Shown: positions 51,885-60,022, counted from the first letter of the stretch. The stretch is DNA of 64,000 bases from Pseudarthrobacter chlorophenolicus (GCF_000962805.1 NZ_JZTW01000013.1:1-64000), one strand, 5' to 3'. Notes: a model not told the origin generated them from the letters alone. Numbers and translations are program-made.

Positions 51885-53365
51885 TGGTGGACCTCCGCGT
51901 CGAAGCCGTCCAGGAAGCGGTCCATGATCTGGGGGATGTTGTTGGTGGGCCGGTACTGGTCCACCCGCGTGTCAAAGTCGGAGCCGATGATCTGGGCTGC
52001 CCGGTCCGGGTCCGATGCCAGCAGGTCCTGGTAGGCGGGCAGGGTGTCCTGGCGGATGAGTTCCCAGCGCTGGTCCGCGTTGGCAATGTTGCCGTCCGGG
52101 AAACCGGTGGTGAAGTCGGTGCGGAACTGAGTGGGGTTGTCCCAGTTGGTGAACGGGACGTTCTGCGGGCCGGGGCTCTCCACGCTGAAGGTGTAGGGGA
52201 ACACCTCCGCGTAGCTCCTGGCTCCGGGAATGGAGGGCTCGCCGGCCAGGGTCACCATGTAGGTCACGGCTTCGCCGCCGGGGTGGCTGCGCATGTTGTC
52301 GTAATCGTCGGCGATGATTTCGTTCTGCTCGCGGTACAGGAGGGCGGTGTTGCCTTCCTGGACGCGGTCCGGGTCGCCGGAATCGATGTTGGCCCAGGCC
52401 TCCGCCGTTCCGGCATCGATGGCACCGGACTCATGGAGCCGGTTGATCTCGTCCAGGCCGCCGTTGAGGTACGCCTGGTGCTGGCGCGCCTGGTCCAGGA
52501 AGATCTCCTTGTTCATGTCCAGCATGCTGGTTTCGTAGAAGCGGATCTCGTCATCGGTCATGCCCGCCAGCTGTTCGATCTGGTCCAGGATGGGCAGTGG
52601 GATATTGGAGGCCGGATTATTGGCGATCTGCTGCGCGAGGTCCCGCATCATGGCCATGTCCCGGAAGCCGCCCGCGAACGACGGTCCGATCATGTTGGCC
52701 ATGCCGGCCCACTGCAGGTCCGGGTTGGCGAGGTAGGCCTGTCCGTAGAAGTCGTAGACACTGCGGATGGTGTCCCAGTTGGCTTCGGTGCCGTTGGCGG
52801 TATCCCACGTGGCTGGATCAATGCTCATGTCCAGCATGGCCTGGTTGTTCCAGTAGTCGCTGAGGAAGTCGGCGTACTCGGGGGAATTCTTGTCGATCAG
52901 GCCGGAGTCCGCAGCCGCGTCCATGGCGGCCTTGGCGGCCTCGGGGTTGGCCAGGGCCCACTGCCTGAACTCCTCGCTCTGCAGGTAGTCCCGGCGCTCG
53001 TCCGGTGTCATCGAGTTGAGGGTATCGGTCAGGTCCTGGGCTGTTCCGCCGCCCCCGCCCGATTGGCCCGCGCCTCCGCCGCTGCCGCCGCCGGCGCCGC
53101 TGCTGGCCCGTTCCTGTTCGTCCGCGTTGGCCAGCAGCGCCTTGGACGCCGTTTCAAGCCCGGCCGTGGCGGACTTCAGCAGTTTGATGTGGGAGGAGGT
53201 CCATTCGCTGCGGAACCTGTCGCCGTCGTGCCCCTTCCATTGACCGGAGCTGATGGTGCTGCTCAGCTGCTGGCCCAGGGCGTTGAGCCGGTTGGCGCCG
53301 CCGGCGAGGTCCTTGGCGAGCTGCCGGAGCTGGGCGACGTCGCCGCCGTAAAAGGTACCCGCCAT
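51881..53365 (-). CDS. WXG100-like N-terminus fused to an unassigned domain
   Basis: The 494-residue protein starts with a helical hairpin of the ESX/WXG100 type: about residues 8-85 with WKG at 43-45 between the helices (SSTISSGQWKGHDGDRFRSEW). A Gly/Ser-rich linker (about 89-108) follows, then about 385 residues that are acidic, rich in Asn, Asp and aromatic residues and not recognised (for example YLANPDLQWAGMANMIGP; FTNWDNPTQFRTDFTTGFPDG). There is no Sec signal, so secretion by a type VII system is expected, although no type VII genes are in the window. The layout is that of LXG/WXG effector proteins with a C-terminal payload. The lipoprotein gene overlaps it downstream. Confidence 0.75.
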   Translation of the reverse strand: MAGTFYGGDVAQLRQLAKDLAGGANRLNALGQQLSSTISSGQWKGHDGDRFRSEWTSSHIKLLKSATAGLETASKALLANADEQERASSGAGGGSGGGAGQSGGGGGTAQDLTDTLNSMTPDERRDYLQSEEFRQWALANPEAAKAAMDAAADSGLIDKNSPEYADFLSDYWNNQAMLDMSIDPATWDTANGTEANWDTIRSVYDFYGQAYLANPDLQWAGMANMIGPSFAGGFRDMAMMRDLAQQIANNPASNIPLPILDQIEQLAGMTDDEIRFYETSMLDMNKEIFLDQARQHQAYLNGGLDEINRLHESGAIDAGTAEAWANIDSGDPDRVQEGNTALLYREQNEIIADDYDNMRSHPGGEAVTYMVTLAGEPSIPGARSYAEVFPYTFSVESPGPQNVPFTNWDNPTQFRTDFTTGFPDGNIANADQRWELIRQDTLPAYQDLLASDPDRAAQIIGSDFDTRVDQYRPTNNIPQIMDRFLDGFDAEVHQ

Positions 53366-53434
53366 GATGATTCCCCCTGTGTGGATGTACCGTGCCAGCC
53401 TAGCCGGGAAGGTGCAGCGGGGCGATGGGGAGGG

Positions 53435-53902
53435 TTATCCGTCCAGCAGCCCCGTGGTGCGGTAGGGAATGACTTCGCGAAGGAACATGCTGGTGGAGGT
53501 GCGGACGATCCCCGGGCACAGCCGGATCTCTTCCGAGACCCGGTACAGGTCGTCCGGGCTGGTGGCCACCACCCGGATCAGGAGGTCCGTGTCGCCCGCG
53601 GGTGCATGGCATTCGAGGACCTCCGGAATGTTCCGCAGGGCGGCGATCGCTTCATTGAGGTGGCTTTGGTCCAGTTCTGCGCTTACCGACGCTGCAACGC
53701 CGCGGCCCAATGCTGCGGGAAGGACCCTGCTGCTGTTGGGGCGGAGGGCGCCGGCCGCCGTCATCCGCTCCAGGCGCGACTGCACCGTCCCGCGCGCCAG
53801 CCCCAGCCGCTGGGCCAGCACCATGATTGGGACCCTTGGGTCATCGTCCAGCGCCCGGAGGATCCGCCGGTCAGTGGCGTCAAGTTCCTGCAATTTGCAC
53901 AC
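53435..53902 (-). CDS. AsnC/Lrp family transcriptional regulator
   Basis: The 155-residue protein (from GTG 53902) has an AsnC HTH (LDATDRRILRALDDDPRVPIMVLAQRLGLARGTVQSRLERM, about 7-48) and a RAM effector domain (ECHAPAGDTDLLIRVVATSPDDLYRVSEEIRLCPGIVRTSTS). An in-frame ATG at 53965 also exists, but the perfect inverted repeat TTAGTCA-GAT-TGACTAA lies inside that extension, so a downstream start is more likely. The gene reads toward the WXG-type gene 69 bases away in the same direction, and might share its transcript. The effector amino acid is unknown. Confidence 0.82.
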   Translation of the reverse strand: MCKLQELDATDRRILRALDDDPRVPIMVLAQRLGLARGTVQSRLERMTAAGALRPNSSRVLPAALGRGVAASVSAELDQSHLNEAIAALRNIPEVLECHAPAGDTDLLIRVVATSPDDLYRVSEEIRLCPGIVRTSTSMFLREVIPYRTTGLLDG

Positions 53903-53927
53903 TTTCTGCCGATGCGGCTCACATGGA

Positions 53928-53955
53928 TTAGTCAGATTGACTAACGAACAGTTAG
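53928..53955 (-). promoter_or_regulatory. Operator-like inverted repeats upstream of the AsnC gene
   Basis: TTAGTCA-GAT-TGACTAA (53928-53944) is a perfect 7-3-7 inverted repeat. The overlapping CTAAC-GAACA-GTTAG (53941-53955) is a second one. Their position just before the AsnC gene suggests autoregulation. The 317 bases between that gene and gluQ hold nothing else that looks coding. Confidence 0.6.
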
Positions 53956-54133
53956 CCGGTTGCACCTACTGTATGGCTGGTGCTGAAATGTTGGCAACAC
54001 GGCAGCGGCTACCGCCCCTGCCCGCAGGCCACCGGCCTCCGGCACACCACCCGGGCGCCGCGCACAGCTTCCCGCAAGGAGGCCGCCGCTGATTGACTCT
54101 TGTTCACGCATCGTCTTTCCGCACCCACTGACG

Positions 54134-54193
54134 AGAGCCCCTGGGCTACCGATCCGCCGGAATATCCGGCCATATCGGTGGCTGAGGGGCTCT
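54134..54193 (+). ncRNA. Structured leader, possible attenuator, upstream of gluQ
   Basis: Three nested stems fold this 60-base stretch: AGAGCCCCT/AGGGGCTCT (54134-54142 with 54185-54193), ACCGAT/ATCGGT (54148-54153 with 54174-54179) and GCCGGA-ATA-TCCGGC (54156-54170). An alternative local hairpin AGCCC-CTG-GGGCT competes with the outer stem. It ends 26 bases before the gluQ ATG and is followed by CTTGTGCTGTTCC. It could be a regulatory leader or a terminator of an unseen transcript; no known riboswitch family is recognised. Confidence 0.45.
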
Positions 54194-54219
54194 TGTGCTG
54201 TTCCGCATAGGCTGGAGGC

Positions 54220-55113
54220 ATGACTTCGGCCGGCCGCTTCGCCCCCAGTCCTTCCGGCGAACTGCACGTGGGCAACCTCCGCACCGCCATGCTTGCCTGG
54301 CTCTTCGCCCGCTCCACCGGCCGCAGTTTCCTCCTGCGCGTCGAGGACCTGGACCGGGCGCGTGCCGGAGCTGAAGCCGTCCAGCTGCGTGACCTCGCCG
54401 CGATAGGGGTGGAGTGGGACGGTGCGGTGGTCCGGCAGACCGACCGCAGATCCGTGTACGAGGACGCCATTGGGCGGCTGCAGTCGGCGGGCCTGACCTA
54501 TGAGTGCTTCTGCACCCGCCGTGAAATCCAGGAAGCCCCCTCCGCCCCGCACGCGCCGCAGGGGGCCTATCCCGGCACCTGCAGGAACCTTGACCCCGCG
54601 GAGCTTGAGTACAAGCGGTCCACCCGGCCGGCGGCGATCCGGCTGCGAGCCTCCGTTGGTGAGTACTCCGTCCGGGATGCCCTGCATGGCAGCTACACCG
54701 GAGTGGTGGATGACTTTGTGCTCCGCCGCAACGACGGCGTCACCGCCTACAACCTGGCCGTGGTGGTGGACGATGCCGAGCAGGGCATCGACCAGGTGGT
54801 CCGCGGCGACGATCTGCTTCCTTCGACCCCCCGGCAGGCATATCTTGCCTCCCTTCTGAATATTCCGGTTCCGGAATATGCGCATGTCCCGTTGGTGGTG
54901 AATTCCGACGGCGTCCGGCTGGCCAAGCGGGACGGTGCGGTAACGCTCGCGGATCTTGATGCGGCGGGGATGCCTGTTGGTGAGGTCCGGGACCGGCTGC
55001 TGGCGTCTCTCGGCCTGCCGCCGGGGCCGCTTAGCCAAGCTCTTGCGGCGTTCCTCCCCGACGGACTGCCGCTGGCGCCGTGGGTTTGGCGCGGCAGCGT
55101 CAACAAGCGTTGA
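54220..55113 (+). CDS. gluQ: Glutamyl-queuosine tRNA(Asp) synthetase
   Basis: The 297-residue protein is a shortened glutamyl-tRNA synthetase without the anticodon-binding domain. It has GRFAPSPSGELHVGN (HIGH-like motif with His16), the zinc-site pattern Cys96-x-Cys98, Tyr117 and Cys121, the DD motif in VVDDFVLRRNDG and the KMSKS-like RLAKRDG. GluQRS enzymes attach glutamate to queuosine of tRNA(Asp). Whether this strain makes queuosine cannot be seen here. The structured element at 54134-54193 precedes it. Confidence 0.9.
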   Translation: MTSAGRFAPSPSGELHVGNLRTAMLAWLFARSTGRSFLLRVEDLDRARAGAEAVQLRDLAAIGVEWDGAVVRQTDRRSVYEDAIGRLQSAGLTYECFCTRREIQEAPSAPHAPQGAYPGTCRNLDPAELEYKRSTRPAAIRLRASVGEYSVRDALHGSYTGVVDDFVLRRNDGVTAYNLAVVVDDAEQGIDQVVRGDDLLPSTPRQAYLASLLNIPVPEYAHVPLVVNSDGVRLAKRDGAVTLADLDAAGMPVGEVRDRLLASLGLPPGPLSQALAAFLPDGLPLAPWVWRGSVNKR

Positions 55114-55143
55114 CGACCGGCATTTCGTCAACTAATGTTGACG
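55098..55143 (+). promoter_or_regulatory. Promoter with two identical 7-4-7 operators
   Basis: CGTCAAC-N4-GTTGACG occurs at 55098-55115 and again at 55126-55143, 28 bp apart centre to centre. TTGACG (55110-55115) and TAATGT (55133-55138), with a 17-bp spacer, make a good promoter: the first repeat covers the -35 and the second the -10. The first repeat overlaps the end of gluQ. This strongly suggests cooperative autoregulation by the small HTH protein encoded 18 bases downstream. Confidence 0.75.
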
Positions 55144-55160
55144 CTATGGAGGTGGACCGG

Positions 55161-55361
55161 ATGAAGACACTCGTTGGTTCAATGGACGGTAAAGGCCCCG
55201 CCGAGGCCCTGCATGCCGTCGCCGAACTGCAGAAGGAAGTCAGCCGGGCGGAGGCAACCCTGGTCCGCGGAGCCAGGCAGGCCGGCCTGTCGTGGGAAGC
55301 CATTGCACTGTGCCTGGGCGTCACCAAGCAAGCGGTGCACCGGAAGTACGGCAAACAGTAA
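55161..55361 (+). CDS. 66-residue HTH protein, predicted autoregulator
   Basis: The small protein has an N-terminal helix (GPAEALHAVAELQKEVSRAEATLVRGARQAG, about 12-42) and a C-terminal helix-turn-helix (LSWEAIALCLGVTKQAVHRKYGKQ, about 43-66) of the type seen in small AsnC-like and Clp-associated HTH proteins of actinobacteria. ATG 55161 follows a strong GGAGGT at proper distance; an in-frame ATG at 55146 overlaps that ribosome site and is less likely. The two operators in front are the probable binding sites. It is convergent with the LtrA gene. What it controls besides itself is unknown. Confidence 0.75.
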   Translation: MKTLVGSMDGKGPAEALHAVAELQKEVSRAEATLVRGARQAGLSWEAIALCLGVTKQAVHRKYGKQ

Positions 55362-55365
55362 GGCT

Positions 55366-56625
55366 CTAGGCGGGCATTCCCGGCTCCGCGCCCGTCTCCA
55401 GCTTCGACAGGGCCGCGTGCACCCGGTCGCTGCCGCGCTTTTCGTCCATGACGATCGAGGCGGCCAGGGCGGCAACCATTACCAGCAAGCACGCAGGGAC
55501 CGAGGCGCCTGCCGCCGCCAGGGCTACCGCGCCGCCCTGGACAGCGATGACGCCGGCCGCCACAGCGATGACCATGCGGTCGGCTCCCATCATCACGCTG
55601 TACAGCCAAGTCAGGGTCGCCTTGAAGACCGCCACCGGAATGGCAATGCTCGCCACCGCGGCCGCGGCGCTGATGTGGGCCTCGTGGTCGATGTAATAGG
55701 CGGCGACATGGAGGCCGGCGCCAGTGGCGGCGATGGCCGCGAAGATGAGGATGTGGCCGTAGCCGAACAGGTAGGACCGGTGCCGCCGCAGGTGCAGTGC
55801 CCGCCCTGCAGGGAGCATGAAATATACCCACCACATGCCGAAGGCCAGCGCCGTTCCACCGAAGCCCACCAGGGCTGCATCCATGGTCCAGCCGCTGTTG
55901 GCCACGAACGCACGCAGCGTCTCGATGGCACCGATCAGGCACTCGCCCAGCGCGATGATGGCGAGCAGCCCGTACCGTTCGGCGATGTGGTGGGCATGCC
56001 AAGGGGTGGCTGCCCTGCGCTCGGCGAAATAGGGCGTGGCCATCTCCAGCGCCACCAGCGGAACCACCATCAGGAGCGTGGCCACCACGCCGGTGTCGAG
56101 GATCAGCACTGCAACCCACCCCAGCTGGACGATGGCCAGGTACCGGGCGTAGCGCAGGCAGGTCTCGCGGCGGGACGGATCCTGGCGCGCGGCCCGCATC
56201 CACTGCGCCACCAGGGCCAGGCGCATCAGGATGTAACCGCCCACAATGACCCGGTTGTCCACGTGCTGCCCCTCGGCGATCGAGTGGAACATCGGTTCGA
56301 TTCCCATGGTGAGGATCAGGACGCCCACGATCTGGACCATGGTGACCACGCGGAACACCCAATCGTCCGTGTCGTAGGCGCTGGCGAACCAGGTGAAGTT
56401 GATCCAGGCCCAGATCACGGCAAACATCGCGAACGCGAACCCGATCAGCCCGGGCAGCACGTGGGCCTCCGCGATTTCGTGGGCGAACTGGCTTCCCGCG
56501 ACGCCGAAGGCAATGACGAACGTCAGGTCGAAGAAGAGTTCCAGCGGGGTGGCTGCCCGGTGTTTCTCATGCGGATCGCGGCCGCCCATGCGCGCGAACG
56601 CATGCCGGAGGGGGTTTGAGGACAT
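55366..56625 (-). CDS. Low-temperature-requirement A (LtrA) family membrane protein
   Basis: The 419-residue protein has about ten to twelve hydrophobic helices and the LtrA signature near the start (PLELFFDLTFVIAFGVAGSQFAHEI, about 27-51), with WAWINFTWFASAYDTDDWVFRVVTMVQIVGVLI after it and ERYGLLAIIALGECLIGAIETL in the middle. LtrA was first named for cold growth in Listeria, but the biochemical role is unknown. Start ATG 56625. It stands alone between the small HTH gene and the GNAT-AAA gene. Confidence 0.85.
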   Translation of the reverse strand: MSSNPLRHAFARMGGRDPHEKHRAATPLELFFDLTFVIAFGVAGSQFAHEIAEAHVLPGLIGFAFAMFAVIWAWINFTWFASAYDTDDWVFRVVTMVQIVGVLILTMGIEPMFHSIAEGQHVDNRVIVGGYILMRLALVAQWMRAARQDPSRRETCLRYARYLAIVQLGWVAVLILDTGVVATLLMVVPLVALEMATPYFAERRAATPWHAHHIAERYGLLAIIALGECLIGAIETLRAFVANSGWTMDAALVGFGGTALAFGMWWVYFMLPAGRALHLRRHRSYLFGYGHILIFAAIAATGAGLHVAAYYIDHEAHISAAAAVASIAIPVAVFKATLTWLYSVMMGADRMVIAVAAGVIAVQGGAVALAAAGASVPACLLVMVAALAASIVMDEKRGSDRVHAALSKLETGAEPGMPA

Positions 56626-56653
56626 GCCTCAAAGATAGCGGGACCGGACCCGC

Positions 56654-57970
56654 TCAGACCCTTCCCAGTGCGTCGATGTCTTCGAGGAAATCCTGGTGCA
56701 CTTCGGCGCTGACGGTGGTGCGGGTTTCGGCGATCGCGGCGAGGTAGTCCTCGGTGGAGGGCCCCTTCCGCACCGCCTCGCGGACGGACGGCCGCGAATC
56801 CGAAGCCAGCCCGCCGTCGTCGTACACGGCTTTTTCCAGCGCACGCTGGGAGGCGCTGCGGGCCGCGTACTCGATGTCCGCCGGCGAGAAGCCCTCGGTC
56901 TTCTCCACGAGGAGCTCGACGTCCACGTCATCCACCACGGGGGCGGGGATAAACCGCTGCCACATGGCTTCGCGGGCCTGCCGGTCCGGCAGGCCGATGG
57001 GAATGACGTAATCGAACCGGCCGTGCCGGAGGAACGCGGTGTCCAGGGCGCGGATGAAGTTCGTGGCGCACACCAGGAGCCGGCCGGGCTGTTCGCGGAA
57101 CGCCGGGATGATCTTCAGCAGCTCGTTGGTGACGCCCTGCAAGGGCGAGGGCGGGTCCCCGGCGCGCTGGGACGCGATCTCCTCCACCTCGTCGATGAAG
57201 ACCACCGCGTGCTCGAGCTCCGCGATTTCGAGGAACGTTTCCCGCAGCGCCCCGGCCAGGCCCTGCGGATCCGCGGCGAGGCGGGACGGGAACACTTCAA
57301 CGAACGGCCATTCCAGGCGTGAGGCGATGGCCTTGGCGAACGTGGTCTTGCCAGTTCCGGGCGGGCCGAAAAGGACGACGGCGCGCGGCGGCACCACGCC
57401 GAATTCGTCCGCAAGGTCCGCTTCAGCGAGCGGAAGCACCAGACGGCGTTCCAGGAGTTCCTTTTCCTTCCGCATGCCTGCGACGTTTTCCCAGAGGTCG
57501 CGGGCGAGGACACGGCCGCCCAGTTGGCCGAGCGCACCGAGCTCCTGCCGCTGCACAGGGATGGTGCGTTCGAAGTAGCGCAGGTTCTTCTTCAGTGCGA
57601 AGCCGCGGCCCAGGAACGCTTCCACCCGGGTTTCGGACTCCGGCATCAGGGCCGAGAGCTTGTTCAGCCCATGCGGTGCCATGCGGTTCTCGACGGCGGC
57701 CAGCAGCGAGGTGCCGATGCCCCGGCCGCGGTACTCCGGCAGGGTGGCCAGGAAGACAATCCAGCCCTGGTCGTGCGCGGCACGCCCCACCGCGGCGCCC
57801 ACCACCAGGTCACCCAGCACCGCCACCACGGCGTGGTCCTTCTCGCACGAGGCCAGGACCTCGGACAGCGCGTAAACCGGCTCCACATTGGTTGCCTTCA
57901 GCGTCTCCCACAGGTGCAGGATTCCGTCCAGGTCCGCCGAGTGGAAATCCCTGATCCGCCAGTTGGTCAT
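56654..57970 (-). CDS. GNAT acetyltransferase fused to an AAA+ ATPase
   Basis: The 438-residue protein joins two domains. The N-terminal GNAT (about 1-140) has RIRDFHSADLDGILHLWE and acetyl-CoA loop RGRGIGTSLLAAVE (81-94). A linker of about 40 residues (LGQLGGRVLARDLWENVAGMRKEKELL) leads to an AAA+ domain (about 180-438) with Walker A GPPGTGKT (202-209), Walker B VVFIDE (256-261), arginine-bearing HGRFDYVIPIGLPD and sensor-2 region FSPADIEYAARSA. The ATPase part resembles FtsH/p97/VAT types. ATG 57970 with AGGAG is preferred over an upstream in-frame ATG at 58069. It could modify a client protein and unfold or remodel it; no partner is visible. Confidence 0.85.
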   Translation of the reverse strand: MTNWRIRDFHSADLDGILHLWETLKATNVEPVYALSEVLASCEKDHAVVAVLGDLVVGAAVGRAAHDQGWIVFLATLPEYRGRGIGTSLLAAVENRMAPHGLNKLSALMPESETRVEAFLGRGFALKKNLRYFERTIPVQRQELGALGQLGGRVLARDLWENVAGMRKEKELLERRLVLPLAEADLADEFGVVPPRAVVLFGPPGTGKTTFAKAIASRLEWPFVEVFPSRLAADPQGLAGALRETFLEIAELEHAVVFIDEVEEIASQRAGDPPSPLQGVTNELLKIIPAFREQPGRLLVCATNFIRALDTAFLRHGRFDYVIPIGLPDRQAREAMWQRFIPAPVVDDVDVELLVEKTEGFSPADIEYAARSASQRALEKAVYDDGGLASDSRPSVREAVRKGPSTEDYLAAIAETRTTVSAEVHQDFLEDIDALGRV

Positions 57971-58124
57971 GCCGTCACTCCTGTTGGTTCCCCGTTGAAC
58001 TGCCCATGGTCTCTCTTGCAGCGAGCATAAGGGATGGGACGCAGCGGGCCCGTTGCGGTTCCGTTGCATGACGTGCGGGAGGGTAGCCCTTCACCGTTGA
58101 GCCTGTCCGGCGCGAGGAGTAGCG

Positions 58125-58140
58125 TGTGATGCACATCACC
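58125..58140 (+). promoter_or_regulatory. CRP/GlxR-like site upstream of ggt
   Basis: TGTGATGCACATCACC has perfect arms GTGATG/CATCAC and agrees with the CRP/GlxR consensus TGTGA-N6-TCACA except at the last base. It lies 20 bases before the ggt ATG at 58160. Control by a cAMP-CRP-type regulator (GlxR in corynebacteria) is plausible. Confidence 0.5.
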
Positions 58141-58159
58141 CAAACCCCTAGGAGCAACC

Positions 58160-60022
58160 ATGCCACATCTGGGACGCCGGGTAGGAGCCTTAACGGCTGC
58201 ACTGGCGATGAGCGTGACGTCCGGAGCCATCATGAGCCCGGCCTCGGCCCACAAGTGGGACGACCAGCCCGAGAAGAAAGCCACCGCCACCGGATACGGG
58301 GGAGCGGTCAGCACGGTGGACGCCGACGCTTCCGCCGCCGCCATCAAGGTGCTCCGCAAGGGCGGCAACGCCGTGGACGCCGCCGTCGCAGCGGCAGCAA
58401 CACTGGGGGTAACGGAGCCCTACTCAGCCGGCATCGGCGGAGGCGGCTACTTCGTGTACTACGACGCAAAGAGCGGCGAGGTCCACACACTGGACGGCCG
58501 CGAAACCGCACCTGCGGCAATGCCGAACGATGCATTCATCGATCCCAAGACCGGGAAGGCGTACAACTTCACCCCGGAGCTGGTCACCAGCGGCGTCTCC
58601 GTGGGCGTCCCCGGCACGGCGGCCACGTGGGAGCGGGCACTGGAGCGCTGGGGCAGCCTGAGCCTCGGCGATGCCCTGAAGCCTGCCATTGACGTCGCAG
58701 ACAACGGGTTCACCGTGGACAGCACCTTCAACCTCCAGACCGCGGAAAACCAAGTCCGGTTTGAAGCCTTCCCGTCCACCAGCGAGCTCTACCTTCCAGG
58801 CGGCAAGGCGCCCGCCGTCGGATCTGTCCTGAAGAACCCCGACCTCGCCGCCACTTACCGTCTGCTGGGCGATGAGGGCACTGACGCCTTCTACGAGGGG
58901 CCGCTGGCCGAGGAAATCGCTGCGACGGTCCAGAACCCGCCCAAGACGGCAACCACCAAACTGCCCGTCCCCAAGGGGTTCATGACCGCCGAGGACCTGG
59001 CCAACTACGAGGTCCTGAACCAGGACCCCACCCATGTGGAATACCGGGGGTACGACGTCTACGGCATGGCACCGTCGAGCAGCGGCGGCACAACCGTAGG
59101 GGAGGCACTGAACATCCTGGCCCCGTTCGAACTGCCTGACCTGGTGAGGGGCAAGGGCAACTCCAAGAACCAGTCCGACGTCCTGCACCACTACCTGGAG
59201 GCGTCCGCGCTGGCCTTCGCTGACCGGGCCAAGTACGTGGGTGATCCGAAATTCGTGGACGTCCCCACAGAAGCCCTCCTTGACGACGTCTTCGGCAAGG
59301 AACGCGCCTGCAACATCGATCCCCGGAAAGCTGCAGTGAAGCCCGTGGCGGCGGGCTACGTTGAGAACTACGACGGCACCTGCGATGTTGCGCCGGCGGC
59401 TGGCGAGGACGCCAAGGACACCGAGAACATCAACACCACCAACCTCACCGTCTCGGACAAATGGGGCAACGTGGTGGAGTACACGCTCACCATCGAGCAG
59501 ACCGGGGGATCGGGCATCGTGGTTCCCGGCCGTGGCTTCATCCTGAACAATGAACTCACGGACTTCTCCACCGTCTACGACGAAGCCGACCCCAACCGCA
59601 TCCAGCCCGGCAAGCGGCCCCGGTCCTCGATGTCGCCCACCATCGTGCTGAAGGACGGCGACCCGTTCCTGGCCCTCGGTTCCCCCGGCGGCTCGACGAT
59701 CATCACCACGGTGCTGCAGACGCTGGTTAACCGGATCGACCTCGGCATGAGCATTGAAGACGCCGTGGCAGCTCCCCGCGCCTCGCAGCGGAACACCGCC
59801 AACGTGACAGCGGAACAGGGCTTCATCGACTCGCCCTCCGGCAAGGTCCTGGCGGCCAAGTTCGGCCACAAGTTCGCAGCGGCCGGCAGTCCCGGCACAT
59901 CGGCGGCCGAGATCGGCGCAGCAACGGCCATCGAGTTCAATCGCGACGGCGGTGTGACGGCGGTGGCTGAACCCGAAAGGCGCGGTGGCGGATCGGCCAT
60001 GGTGGTCAAACCGGCCAGGTGA
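58160..60022 (+). CDS. ggt: Secreted gamma-glutamyltransferase
   Basis: The 620-residue precursor has a signal peptide cut near PASAHKW (about residue 30). The GGT fold shows AAAIKVLRKGGNAVDAAVAAAATLGVTEPYSAGIGGGGYFVYYD (about 58-100), the self-cleavage and nucleophile site INTTNLTVSD (Thr426, with Asn in place of the usual His) and the C-terminal SPTIVLKDGDPFLALGSPGGSTIITTV. The autoprocessed enzyme transfers gamma-glutamyl groups or hydrolyses glutathione outside the cell, giving glutamate. A CRP-like site precedes it. A bidirectional terminator follows. Confidence 0.92.
   Translation: MPHLGRRVGALTAALAMSVTSGAIMSPASAHKWDDQPEKKATATGYGGAVSTVDADASAAAIKVLRKGGNAVDAAVAAAATLGVTEPYSAGIGGGGYFVYYDAKSGEVHTLDGRETAPAAMPNDAFIDPKTGKAYNFTPELVTSGVSVGVPGTAATWERALERWGSLSLGDALKPAIDVADNGFTVDSTFNLQTAENQVRFEAFPSTSELYLPGGKAPAVGSVLKNPDLAATYRLLGDEGTDAFYEGPLAEEIAATVQNPPKTATTKLPVPKGFMTAEDLANYEVLNQDPTHVEYRGYDVYGMAPSSSGGTTVGEALNILAPFELPDLVRGKGNSKNQSDVLHHYLEASALAFADRAKYVGDPKFVDVPTEALLDDVFGKERACNIDPRKAAVKPVAAGYVENYDGTCDVAPAAGEDAKDTENINTTNLTVSDKWGNVVEYTLTIEQTGGSGIVVPGRGFILNNELTDFSTVYDEADPNRIQPGKRPRSSMSPTIVLKDGDPFLALGSPGGSTIITTVLQTLVNRIDLGMSIEDAVAAPRASQRNTANVTAEQGFIDSPSGKVLAAKFGHKFAAAGSPGTSAAEIGAATAIEFNRDGGVTAVAEPERRGGGSAMVVKPAR

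Noticed and set aside
51650..53944. A 764-codon open frame on the + strand
   Set aside because: It is antisense to the lipoprotein, WXG-type and AsnC genes, all with proper motifs. It is Val/Gly/Arg-rich without any motif, as expected for the complementary frame of GC-rich genes.
53972..54092. A 40-codon frame on the + strand between the AsnC gene and gluQ
   Set aside because: It has an ATG but no ribosome site, and a Pro/His/Arg-rich composition without structure. It is better read as non-coding.
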